Shown piece by piece: positions 25,690 to 33,879 of a DNA stretch of 64,000 nucleotides. The notes under the pieces were generated by a model. It did no database searches. It worked only from the letters and a program-made list of their open reading frames with translations, and was not told the origin of the DNA. The number at the start of each line of letters is the position of its first letter. Position 1 is the stretch's first letter. The position numbers and the translations under genes were made by a program. The stretch is from Litorimonas sp963972195 (GTDB lineage Bacteria > Pseudomonadota > Alphaproteobacteria > Caulobacterales > Maricaulaceae): the NCBI GenBank assembly GCA_963972195.1, contig CAXATH010000007.1:1-64000 (forward strand). Reading direction: 5' to 3'.

Positions 25690-26682
25690 ATGAGTTTAAA
25701 GTTGAATGTTAGGAAAGTTGTCTGGCCAATGAAGGTCCCGTTTCGGATTACGGGCCATATTTTTACATCAGCTGACTCTATCCGAGTAGATTTAATAGAC
25801 GATGACTTGGTTGGGTCCGGAGAAGGGCTCGGCGCATATTACTTGGGAGAGACGGCGGACACCCTATTGGAGCAGGTCGAGTCCCTGCGGTCTGAAATCG
25901 AAGCCGGAATAAGCCTTGATGATCTTCAAAATTTGCTCCCGGCCGGCGGCGCGCGGAACGCACTCGATTGCGCTCTTTGGGATCTCACAGCCAAGCGGGA
26001 AAGAAAGTCGATATGGGAGTTAACGGGTATTGAACCTAAATCTCAAACGACAGTTATCACAATTGGGATTCAGGACACGCCGCAAGCGATGGCGGAGGAT
26101 GCGGCGCGAGCGGCTTCCTACCCTGTAATCAAAGTAAAGCTGGACGGGGTTGACCCGGTCCCACGTATGCAAGCTATTCGGGCCGCGCGACCAGACGCTA
26201 CGTTAATCATCGACGCGAATCAGGGGTTTACAATCGAAACCCTCCGGGACGTTCTCGGCCCATTTGCAGAACTCGGGGTGTCAATGATTGAACAGCCCCT
26301 GCCACGAGGCGGAGACGAAGCCCTGAGCGGTGTTAAATCTCCTATTCCGATTTGCGCAGACGAAAGTTGTTTGCATAGAGGAGAACTTTTCCAGGCGTTA
26401 GACCGCTATGATATGATCAACATAAAGCTCGACAAAACTGGTGGATTGACCGAAGCCTTGGCACTGGCAAAAGAGGCGCAAGCAAATGGGAAAAGGCTGA
26501 TGGTCGGGAATATGGTCGGTACCTCACTTTCAATGGCCCCGGCTTTTGTCATTGCCCAGATGTGTGATTTCGTCGATTTGGACGGTCCGTTGGCTCTCAA
26601 ATCCGACCAAGTCGTGCCCATGAAATATGTAGGCGCTGAGGTGTCGCTACCAGAACAAGGGTTATGGGGTTCGGCTAGATGA
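25690..26682 (+). CDS. dgcA: DgcA-like racemase / dipeptide epimerase, copy 2
   Basis: A 330-residue enolase-superfamily protein. Catalytic KxK is in VIKVKLDG, metal ligands are in IIDANQGF, IEQPLPRGG and CADESC, and the second base lies in NIKLDKTGG. It shares the LQNLLPAGGARNALDCALWDL block with copy 1 (14370-15371). As there, the options are N-acyl-D-glutamate racemase (DgcA) or L-Ala-D/L-Glu epimerase; the two DUF1611 genes favour the first. ATG 25681 abuts AGGGA directly, whereas ATG 25690 is nine bases from it, so the latter is preferred. It begins an operon with a DUF819 carrier (25 bases on) and a serine hydrolase. Confidence 0.85.
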   Translation: MSLKLNVRKVVWPMKVPFRITGHIFTSADSIRVDLIDDDLVGSGEGLGAYYLGETADTLLEQVESLRSEIEAGISLDDLQNLLPAGGARNALDCALWDLTAKRERKSIWELTGIEPKSQTTVITIGIQDTPQAMAEDAARAASYPVIKVKLDGVDPVPRMQAIRAARPDATLIIDANQGFTIETLRDVLGPFAELGVSMIEQPLPRGGDEALSGVKSPIPICADESCLHRGELFQALDRYDMINIKLDKTGGLTEALALAKEAQANGKRLMVGNMVGTSLSMAPAFVIAQMCDFVDLDGPLALKSDQVVPMKYVGAEVSLPEQGLWGSAR

Positions 26683-26707
26683 TTGATTTAAATAATGTGG
26701 CGGTAGC

Positions 26708-27844
26708 ATGATAAGTTCTACTAATGTTTTCGGCTTAATGGCCGTGCTACTCGTTCTGTCAGCCATTGCGACGAGGCTAGAAAGTACGCGGTGGGGCCGA
26801 CGGATTTCCGGTGTTGGACTTATTCTCATCTTTACGATTGCCTCTGCTCATTTTGGCCTTATTCCACGATTCGCGCCGATATACGGCACGATCTGGACCT
26901 ATCTGGTGCCCATGGCCATAGCTCTTTTCCTCTTAAAGGCGGACTTGGTTCGAGTGGTGTCCGAGGGCGGGCGGGTGCTAATAGCTTTTCTTGCAGGTAT
27001 GGTCGGGACGGCATTCGGTGCATTGCTGGCGGGAATACTGCTAGACATTGGTCCCAACGAAGCCAGTCTCGCCGCTATTTTCAGTGCGACATATACGGGC
27101 GGATCCTTAAATTTTGTCGCGGTCGCAGAGGCCATTGGTTTTAATGATAAATCACAATTGGCTGCGTCCCTGGCAATCGATAATATTCTCGGTGTAAGTT
27201 TTATCATTGCATTAAACCTTGCGGCGGGGTGGAAATATGCCCAATCGCAATTCCCATGGCGCGCGGAAGGGTTGGTAGTTCTTGGCGCCGCAAATGAGAT
27301 TGAAGAAGACGGTCCTATAACGTTGAACGGATTGCTTGTTGGTTTGGCTGTCGCCGCGACTGTCGTTGCTCTTTCTGAAGGCCTCGCGGCGTGGATTGGT
27401 TTTCCTCAATATAGCCTGTTGGTGTTGACCATCATTATGACTCTCGTTGCGACATTGGGGCGCCGGTTTGTTGCTCACCTTCGGGGCGAGGATATTGTCG
27501 CCATGATTTTCATGTACCTGTTCTTTGCAATCATCGGCGCGGGGGCGGATATTTACGGCATGTTGTCTGCGGCTCCGGCCTTATTTGCGTTGGTTTTGAT
27601 CATTTTCACAATGCATCTCGTTTTTTTATTAGCGGCAGGCAAGATATTCAAACTCAATTACGGTGAGTTGATCATAGCGTCGCTGGCTTGTGTTGGCGGC
27701 CCTCCTATCGCAGCCGCGATCGCCATTTTATTCAAATGGCGTAACCTTGTTATTCCGGGAATTCTGACGGGAATATTGGGCTATGTCGTTGGGAATTTCA
27801 TCGGGGTCGGAATTTTTGCCGTATTGGGGGGCGTTGCTTCATGA
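26708..27844 (+). CDS. DUF819-family membrane protein
   Basis: A 378-residue protein with about ten hydrophobic segments and the DUF819 (YjcL-like) signatures ALFLLKADL and ATYTGGSLNFVAVAEAIGF, repeated in weaker form near the C-terminus (ASLACVGGPPIAAAIA), which suggests an internal two-fold repeat as in many secondary carriers. It is in the inner membrane. DUF819 proteins often lie beside dipeptide epimerase genes, as here, so transport of a dipeptide or D-amino acid is a reasonable inference. No substrate is proven for the family as far as I know. Confidence 0.82.
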   Translation: MISSTNVFGLMAVLLVLSAIATRLESTRWGRRISGVGLILIFTIASAHFGLIPRFAPIYGTIWTYLVPMAIALFLLKADLVRVVSEGGRVLIAFLAGMVGTAFGALLAGILLDIGPNEASLAAIFSATYTGGSLNFVAVAEAIGFNDKSQLAASLAIDNILGVSFIIALNLAAGWKYAQSQFPWRAEGLVVLGAANEIEEDGPITLNGLLVGLAVAATVVALSEGLAAWIGFPQYSLLVLTIIMTLVATLGRRFVAHLRGEDIVAMIFMYLFFAIIGAGADIYGMLSAAPALFALVLIIFTMHLVFLLAAGKIFKLNYGELIIASLACVGGPPIAAAIAILFKWRNLVIPGILTGILGYVVGNFIGVGIFAVLGGVAS

Positions 27845-27877
27845 GCGCACCTGACTTTCAACTAGACTGGAGGAACT

Positions 27878-29872
27878 ATGACTTATCGTAAATTCACAAG
27901 GGGAGTGATGGTCACAGCCATGCTTTGTCTGGGATTGCCATTTATGGCTCAGGCTCAGCTTGAGGGGCTGGAAGTTCCAGTGGACGAAACCGAAACGGAA
28001 ACGATGCCGGCCCCCCTAGAGCCGCAGCTGAACGAGGACGGACTGCCAATATTGACCAAAGTCGACGTCGACACATGGTTGGACGGCTATATGCCCTACG
28101 CCCTGGAAACCGGTGAGATTGCGGGGGCCGTTGTCTCGGTTGTTAAAGACGGGGAAATCCTGACAAGCCGCGGATTTGGATTTGCTGATTTGGAAACGCG
28201 CCGTCCAATGGACGGTGAAGAGACGATGATACGGCCCGGATCTGTCTCGAAGCTCTTCACCTGGACGGCGGTCATGCAGCAGGTGGAACAAGGCAATATC
28301 AAATTAGATGAAGATATAAACACCTATCTTGATTTTGAGATAGAAAGCCCTTCGGACGAGCCGATAACTGTACGCCACCTGATGACACATACGGCAGGTT
28401 TCGAAGAAGTTGTGCGCAATCTCATTCTTACTGACCCTGATCAACTATTGACCCTTGAGGAATATCTAAAAGCTTACATACCGCCTCGCGCTTTCGCGCC
28501 CGGAACAACGCCGGCCTATTCAAATTATGCCACAGCTGTCGCGGGATATATTGTCGCTCGGGTTTCGGGTATGTCGTTCGAGGACTATATAGACGCGAAT
28601 ATTCTACAACCATTGGACATGAATAGTTCGACCTTTGAACAACCCCTTCCAGCGAGGTTTGAAAGCCGAATGTCCAAAGGATATGCTGACGGAGCAAATC
28701 CCGAAGCGGGAGAGTATGAACTTGTTCCTGCCGGACCGGCCGGTTCCTTGGTCTCTACAGCGTCTGATATGGCGAAGTTTATGATTGCTCACCTTGATGA
28801 AGGTGGGCCCTTATTAGAGCCTGAGACTTCCGAGCAATTAATGAGTCCGCAAATGGATATTACGCCGCCGCTCAACACAATGTCGCTCGGCTTTTATAAG
28901 CAAGACTTTAATAATTTGCGCAGTCGTGGCCATGGCGGCGATACAATGTTCTTTCATTCGGACCTTTACCTCCTGTTGGACGAAAATGTCGGGTTATTTA
29001 TTTCCATGAACTCTTCCAGTCCGATGGTCGGGGTTCTACGAGGTGAACTGGCAAATAAATTTGCGAAGCGTTATTTCGCAGATGCCTCCATTGAATTTGA
29101 GCCCCGCTTGGAGACAGCGAAAGTACACGCGGCCCAAGTTTCTGGTGTTTATGAATCTTCGCGTTCTTCTGAAACGTCATTCCTTGCTTTGGTCAGGTAC
29201 CTTGGCCAATTTCCGGTGAGCGCAGATGCGAACGGGGATCTCATTTTACGCACCCTCAGCCCGAACCCCGGACGCTGGCGTGAAGTTGAGCCATATGTTT
29301 GGCGGCGTGTAGGCGGGCATGAAAGATTTGCAGCCAAACTAAATGAATCTGGTGACGTGAGCCATGTAACCTTCGAACCGATTTCGCCGTTCACGATATA
29401 TATGAAGCCGCCATGGTATCGCTCTTCTGCACTGCTAAATCCGCTCTTATATGCTGGCTTAGGATTTCTTTTTCTAACTGTGTTGTTCTGGCCGGTAAGA
29501 GCGATAGTTCGTCGCCGCTTCGGCTACACATCTGTTCAAGAACGTCGTGAAACCCGGAGTTATCACCTCGTGCGTATCGCGATCCTCTTTCTGTTCGGCG
29601 TGCTGGGCCTGTGGATGATGATTCTCAGTTCCCTGGAAGCTGATTTGACAAGCCTGTCGGGATCGTTTGATACCAAACTGATAGTCACCCAGCTCGGGCA
29701 AGTCTTTTTCTACATAGCGTTGGCCCTGTCCATATGGAACGCATTCGTTGTCTGGACGTCACGCCAAAGCTGGTTTGCTAAACTTTGGAGCGTTGTGCTT
29801 ATCCTGTCGATTCTGGTGGTAATCTGGTTCGCTTATATTAGCGGGCTGATGCATATTGGTACGGGATTCTAA
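27878..29872 (+). CDS. Serine hydrolase with C-terminal membrane domain, copy B
   Basis: A 664-residue protein with the same architecture as the 16458-18461 gene: signal peptide ending MAQAQ (about residue 27), class C beta-lactamase-like domain with SVSK at about 122, YSN in YSNYATAVAGY, HGGD in GHGGDTMFFHSD, then four hydrophobic helices from about residue 515. GGAGG precedes the ATG by six bases. It closes the GntR-linked dgcA operon, so each regulatory arm has one membrane-anchored hydrolase of this type. Likely a periplasm-facing peptidase or amidase. Confidence 0.88.
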   Translation: MTYRKFTRGVMVTAMLCLGLPFMAQAQLEGLEVPVDETETETMPAPLEPQLNEDGLPILTKVDVDTWLDGYMPYALETGEIAGAVVSVVKDGEILTSRGFGFADLETRRPMDGEETMIRPGSVSKLFTWTAVMQQVEQGNIKLDEDINTYLDFEIESPSDEPITVRHLMTHTAGFEEVVRNLILTDPDQLLTLEEYLKAYIPPRAFAPGTTPAYSNYATAVAGYIVARVSGMSFEDYIDANILQPLDMNSSTFEQPLPARFESRMSKGYADGANPEAGEYELVPAGPAGSLVSTASDMAKFMIAHLDEGGPLLEPETSEQLMSPQMDITPPLNTMSLGFYKQDFNNLRSRGHGGDTMFFHSDLYLLLDENVGLFISMNSSSPMVGVLRGELANKFAKRYFADASIEFEPRLETAKVHAAQVSGVYESSRSSETSFLALVRYLGQFPVSADANGDLILRTLSPNPGRWREVEPYVWRRVGGHERFAAKLNESGDVSHVTFEPISPFTIYMKPPWYRSSALLNPLLYAGLGFLFLTVLFWPVRAIVRRRFGYTSVQERRETRSYHLVRIAILFLFGVLGLWMMILSSLEADLTSLSGSFDTKLIVTQLGQVFFYIALALSIWNAFVVWTSRQSWFAKLWSVVLILSILVVIWFAYISGLMHIGTGF

Positions 29873-30309
29873 ATTAGTAGCGTCTAATCTAGCGCATCGC
29901 TGTTTCGGCGATGCGAACATTTGGATGTGATGAGTGACTTCCAATTAGCCCTTGGTCCGCTTTTAACGCTGCATATGTTAAATGCTTCGGTTCGAAGATC
30001 ACGAATCAAGCGCCGTTTTGTGAAGCTAAAATAGAAGTCTGCAATGTGGTTGGGCCGCAGGACTGACCCTGATAAAATTCTTTGGAGCAGCGTGTTCGTT
30101 GCGGGCGCTAGGAAAAAAGCCTCGTGGTATATGCTGGCTTTGCCTCGCAATGAAATTTGCGATTTTAAACACAAGTTAGATCGAATTGACCCCAGAGTGA
30201 TCCGCCCCTCAAGGCCCAGATCAAATACGTCAGTACAAGTATTCTAAGATGTTTAGGATTTTGCCAAGGGAGAGCTTTGCTCGCACCCACTTAATGAATC
30301 CCCAGCGAT
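29873..30309. other. Convergent intergenic region
   Basis: 437 bases between two convergent operons. It holds the hairpin at 29893-29915. Open frames at 29884-30174 and 30044-30247 show no ribosome-binding site and no recognisable protein. No promoter is expected here. Confidence 0.5.
29893..29915 (+). terminator. Hairpin after serine hydrolase copy B
   Basis: CGCATCGC (29893-29900), a seven-base loop, GCGATGCG (29908-29915), 20 bases after the stop codon. The stem is perfect but no T run follows. Confidence 0.5.
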
Positions 30310-31434
30310 TTATTGTGCCTCAGATTTCGCATGCTTTATGAGTTTAATGACGCCCCAAGTCATTACCGGTAATATAAAGACGGCGATGAAAATATAGCCC
30401 AAAGCTGTGTAACCCGTCGCTATTAAAGCAATCAATCCGAAATGATCCGCCACAAAAATACATCCAATCAGCAAAATCACAGAACATAAAATGCGTGTTT
30501 TTGTGTTTAATTCGGTACCCCTTCGGGACTCGACAATACCCGCAATCCTTTCATTTATGGAATGTACGGCCCCCACACTACTCTCAAGAAGGGCAGTGAA
30601 AATCATCAATTGAAACGCAATTTGGAAGAGGGGACTACCGATTTGCTCAAGAATATAACTAGAGGGTAGCGTCTCAGTTTCGATGCCCGGGAAAAACGCC
30701 ACCATTGCGACAAAGAACATAATGGCTGGCCACATAGCTAATGGCCCTGCAACAAAACCAGCAATGAGAGCATCCTTACGACTGGTTAGGTGACGTAATA
30801 GGGGTAAGATAACGATTGCCCCTACAACATTATAGCTGCTGAAAGTGAGGCCTCCTAAAGCCCATCCTTCTTTATTCGCCGGCAGAGAAAATCGTTCGGC
30901 AATTTGATCATGGAATTTGGTAAATGCCAAAACCATAAATACAATATAGACGAGATATATTAGGGGCGTCGCGTATTTGAAAAGTTTTTCGACTGAGGCA
31001 TTGCCTAACGAAGTCGTGATCACGACGGTCACTGCGAGAGCGAGCGTCCCAACTATGACGGGTAAGCCAAAGGTGGCGGCACCGATTTCTCCCGCTGCAG
31101 CGCCAAAAACAGCTAAGACTAATACGATAAATAACACAAAAGCTATTTCAAAGACTATCCAGCCTTTACCCAGCAAATTTGAGAAGAAACTGCGATAGTC
31201 AAAGGCATTAAACGCTTGGGCAAAAGTAAATGTCACCGCGCAAATCAGGCTCCAAACCAGCATAGCTAGTATAATGCCAGCCAGTCCGCCCCAAGGACCG
31301 GCACTTAGAAAAAATTCTGCGAGTTCACGGCCCGTGGCGTAGCCCCCTCCGATGACAAAACCTTTAAAGGCAAAACCGGGAAGCAGAAAGCGCTGAAAGA
31401 AACTTGCTTGCTGACCGTCTGCTCCCACGGACAT
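30310..31434 (-). CDS. YkvI-family membrane transporter
   Basis: A 374-residue protein with about ten hydrophobic segments. The N-terminal GFVIGGGYATGRELAEFF motif matches the YkvI-type, LeuT-fold-like family of amino-acid-transporter relatives. It is an inner-membrane protein. Its ATG shares one base with the stop codon of the DgcN-like gene (TAATG), so the two are translationally coupled. That makes import of the DgcN substrate, possibly D-glutamate or a related acid, a good hypothesis. The family has no firmly known substrate to my knowledge. Confidence 0.78.
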   Translation of the reverse strand: MSVGADGQQASFFQRFLLPGFAFKGFVIGGGYATGRELAEFFLSAGPWGGLAGIILAMLVWSLICAVTFTFAQAFNAFDYRSFFSNLLGKGWIVFEIAFVLFIVLVLAVFGAAAGEIGAATFGLPVIVGTLALAVTVVITTSLGNASVEKLFKYATPLIYLVYIVFMVLAFTKFHDQIAERFSLPANKEGWALGGLTFSSYNVVGAIVILPLLRHLTSRKDALIAGFVAGPLAMWPAIMFFVAMVAFFPGIETETLPSSYILEQIGSPLFQIAFQLMIFTALLESSVGAVHSINERIAGIVESRRGTELNTKTRILCSVILLIGCIFVADHFGLIALIATGYTALGYIFIAVFILPVMTWGVIKLIKHAKSEAQ

Positions 31435-32492
31435 TATTTAACATCCAGACAAGAAGTAATCAGCGCTTCGAAGGCCGGGCCTTTTCTAATTGGGTCCGCG
31501 ACAGGCAATCCTAAACGTTCTGCTTCAAGCTTCATCAATTTTTCTGCTTCGATATCCGACATTTTTGAAGTGTTAAAAGCAAACCCTCCGCACCGAATAT
31601 TGGGGTTGGTACGTTTACCAAGTAATGTCGTGAGATCAATTATCTCTTCGAGAGAGGGAATTGGAAAATTAGGGAGGCCTAAAACGGCATTCCGGTCTGG
31701 GTCATGACAGACCACGAAGACATCAGGTTGACTGCCATGCAATAAGCCCAACGAAACAGCGGCGTAAGCGGGGTGGTATAGCGAGCCCTGTCCTTCGATG
31801 ACGTCCCAATGCGTTTCGGGAGCGTCAGGGCTTAGCGCTTCTGCCGCCCCCGCTTCGAAATCGGAAATAACCGCATCCATTGGAATTCCACTCCCCGCAA
31901 TCATTATGCCTGTTTGTCCGGTGGCGCGAAAATCAGAATGAATGCCCCTTTTGCAGAATGCCTCATTGATAGCCAATGCCGTGTATTTTTTTCCTAAGGC
32001 GCAGTCAGTTCCAACGGTAAGCAAGCGTTTTCCAGTGCGCTTCTTGCCTGTTCCAACACTGATATCTGTTGGAGGAACGCGTATGTCGATTAATTCTTGT
32101 CCGTTTATATCCGCAGCGTCTCGCAAATCCGCTATATCTTTCAATCGCCCATGCATGCCGCTCACAAGGCTCAGACCAGATTCGAGTGCTTTGACCAGAG
32201 ATGGAATCCATTGATCGGGTATCACGCCGCCGGGGTTGGCAACGCCAATCACCATAGACTTGGCTCCGACCGCTTTTGCTTGTTCGGGTGTTTTAAAAGG
32301 TAAACCTACGCTCACCGCCTTCTCGGAACAGCTATACTCCCCAATACAAAGGTCTCTGGCCCAATCTTTCAGCCCAAAGGCGGTTTTCGCATAGGCTGCT
32401 TCGGATATGTCTCCAAGAAACACCAAATAGGGGGTGGGGAGGGTGGTGACATTGACTGTAATTGCAGGAGTTGACGGGTTTTTGAGCATCAT
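31434..32492 (-). CDS. dgcN: DUF1611 protein, DgcN-like D-glutamate N-acetyltransferase, copy 2
   Basis: A 352-residue DUF1611 protein, clearly paralogous to 18517-19608: both share GTGKKRTGKRLLTVGTDCALG-like and FRATGQTGIMIAG stretches and DVIEGQGSLYHPAYAAVS. It has the P-loop-like GTDCALGKKYTAL. The frame is open to 32531, overlapping the M19 gene by ten bases, but the tandem ATGs at 32492/32489 follow GAGGA and fit the family start. By analogy to marine DgcN it would acetylate D-glutamate. It sits between an M19 dipeptidase and a membrane carrier in one operon. Confidence 0.83.
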   Translation of the reverse strand: MMLKNPSTPAITVNVTTLPTPYLVFLGDISEAAYAKTAFGLKDWARDLCIGEYSCSEKAVSVGLPFKTPEQAKAVGAKSMVIGVANPGGVIPDQWIPSLVKALESGLSLVSGMHGRLKDIADLRDAADINGQELIDIRVPPTDISVGTGKKRTGKRLLTVGTDCALGKKYTALAINEAFCKRGIHSDFRATGQTGIMIAGSGIPMDAVISDFEAGAAEALSPDAPETHWDVIEGQGSLYHPAYAAVSLGLLHGSQPDVFVVCHDPDRNAVLGLPNFPIPSLEEIIDLTTLLGKRTNPNIRCGGFAFNTSKMSDIEAEKLMKLEAERLGLPVADPIRKGPAFEALITSCLDVK

Positions 32493-32521
32493 GTCCTCAG
32501 AACAATTCAGACTGTATCTGT

Positions 32522-33661
32522 CTATTTCCATGTGTTTTGTAGTAGGCGTTTAAAATTGTTTCCGAGAACGGCTTTAATGTTTTCATCCGAGTAATTCCGT
32601 CTGATGAGCTCTTCGGTCAAGTCGAACATTTTCAAAGGGTGATCAAATCCGTCTACGTCGATTTTCTCGCGGAAAGCATAACTCCCTTTGTAGGCGGCGC
32701 GGAGCATTTTGTTCTGTTCCGGTTTCATATCATCATATCCGTAAAGGTCGGAATCACTTCCGATCCCCACGTGATCGATACCAATCAGACTAATGATATG
32801 TTCAATGTGATCGACGATGTGAGTGATGTTCGTCGGCTCTGTTTTGCTAACGAATTGGCGGACGCCCGCCACGCCCATCACGCCGCCATTTTTACCCAAA
32901 GCCTTGATCGCATCATCGGTTTTGCTCCGAGGGTGCCCGGAAATCGCGCGGCAATTGCTGTGGGTGTAGGCAATCGGAACAGTGGCAAGGTTGGACGCGT
33001 CCAAGGTGGTTTGATCGCCGCTGTGGGAAACATCAATTAACATTCCAACCGATGCCATGGCCTCCATGATTGCAACCCCGTAGTCACTCAACCCGCCGTC
33101 TACACGTTCCGTGCTGCCGGACCCGAGGCGGTTTTGACTGTTATATGTCAGTTGCGAACAACGCTGCCCCAAGTGGTAAAATGTTTTTACATCTTCAACT
33201 TTGCGGAAGTGATCCGCATTTTGAACCCCCATAATTACGCCAATCCGCCCGGTTGCTTTGGCGTGTTCAAGATCCTGCATCGAGCCTATAAGGGCGAACA
33301 CATCCGGGCTTCGACCCGCATATCCCTGCCAATTTGCCATGTAGGCTAATGCGTTTTCATAGGCATTGGGGCCGCCAAGTCCGAAAGCGTTGTGAAATCC
33401 GGTAATGCCGGATCGCTTATAGTCCGCGATCGCCTTTTCGCTGGGCGGTTTTGTATTGGCGTCGGGAGAAAAGTCCATGTGCAACGGGGCTAACATATCG
33501 AGAACTAAGGTTTCGCCCACCAAATCTATTGACCGTTTTGAATATTGGGTTTGTGCCGAGCCGAAAGCATATTGACCCATATTGACCATCGGAAAGGCAA
33601 TGGCGGCTCCTGCCCCGGAAGCGAGTATTTTTCGGCGTGTCAGTCCATGCGGTTGGGTCAT
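32522..33661 (-). CDS. M19-family dipeptidase with Tat signal
   Basis: A 379-residue M19 protein whose N-terminus carries a twin-arginine signal (LTRRKILASGAGAAIAF), so it is exported folded to the periplasm. The zinc histidines are present in DVSHSGD and YTHSNCRAISGHPR, and the Asp in GIGSDSDLYGYDD. The first HxD motif is displaced (APLHMDF) and the bridging Glu of the family is replaced (GVQNADHF), marking a divergent M19 subgroup. Activity on dipeptides is likely but less certain than for the 21530-22753 protein. First gene of an operon with the DgcN-like and YkvI-like genes; GAGGGA precedes its ATG. Confidence 0.85.
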   Translation of the reverse strand: MTQPHGLTRRKILASGAGAAIAFPMVNMGQYAFGSAQTQYSKRSIDLVGETLVLDMLAPLHMDFSPDANTKPPSEKAIADYKRSGITGFHNAFGLGGPNAYENALAYMANWQGYAGRSPDVFALIGSMQDLEHAKATGRIGVIMGVQNADHFRKVEDVKTFYHLGQRCSQLTYNSQNRLGSGSTERVDGGLSDYGVAIMEAMASVGMLIDVSHSGDQTTLDASNLATVPIAYTHSNCRAISGHPRSKTDDAIKALGKNGGVMGVAGVRQFVSKTEPTNITHIVDHIEHIISLIGIDHVGIGSDSDLYGYDDMKPEQNKMLRAAYKGSYAFREKIDVDGFDHPLKMFDLTEELIRRNYSDENIKAVLGNNFKRLLQNTWK

Positions 33662-33684
33662 TAATTTCCCTCGAAATCGTTATA

Positions 33685-33725
33685 TCCTGATTAGGACGAT
33701 AGTTACCCAAAATGAGAAAAGTCAA
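33685..33725 (-). promoter_or_regulatory. Promoter with TCCTGATTAGGA operator, before M19-dgcN-ykvI operon
   Basis: On the minus strand TTGACT (33720-33725), 18 bases, TATCGT (33696-33701), then the full 12-mer at 33685-33696. This is one of two exact copies of TCCTGATTAGGA in the window. Confidence 0.72.
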
Positions 33726-33765
33726 TTAAAATCTTTATAAATTCGTTGGCCTGACGGCTTTCCAA

Positions 33766-33777
33766 TCCTGATTTTTC
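33766..33777 (+). promoter_or_regulatory. Operator half-site TCCTGATTTTTC
   Basis: The left half and centre of the island operator recur here between the two divergent promoters, 54 bases before the next site. It could assist cooperative binding or be chance. Confidence 0.35.
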
Positions 33778-33811
33778 TCAATTTTTACATGTGTGTGCGC
33801 TTAAGATGTTA

Positions 33812-33851
33812 TTGACAAGTCCTGATTGAGAGACTTATGTCCTGATTAGGA
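33812..33851 (+). promoter_or_regulatory. Promoter with two operator copies, before bkdA1A2
   Basis: TTGACA at 33812-33817, 17 bases, TTATGT at 33835-33840, then TCCTGATTAGGA at 33840-33851. A second, weaker copy (TCCTGATTGAGA, 33820-33831) lies inside the spacer, exactly 20 bases upstream. Confidence 0.75.
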
Positions 33852-33879
33852 TAACATTAGGTTTCGGGCTTTAACTAGT

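Noticed and set aside
8294..29872. Beta-lactam resistance cluster
   Set aside because: The five SxxK proteins look like beta-lactamases, but they are longer than true class C enzymes, lie among D-amino-acid genes, and there is no AmpR-type regulator; peptidase or amidase roles fit better.
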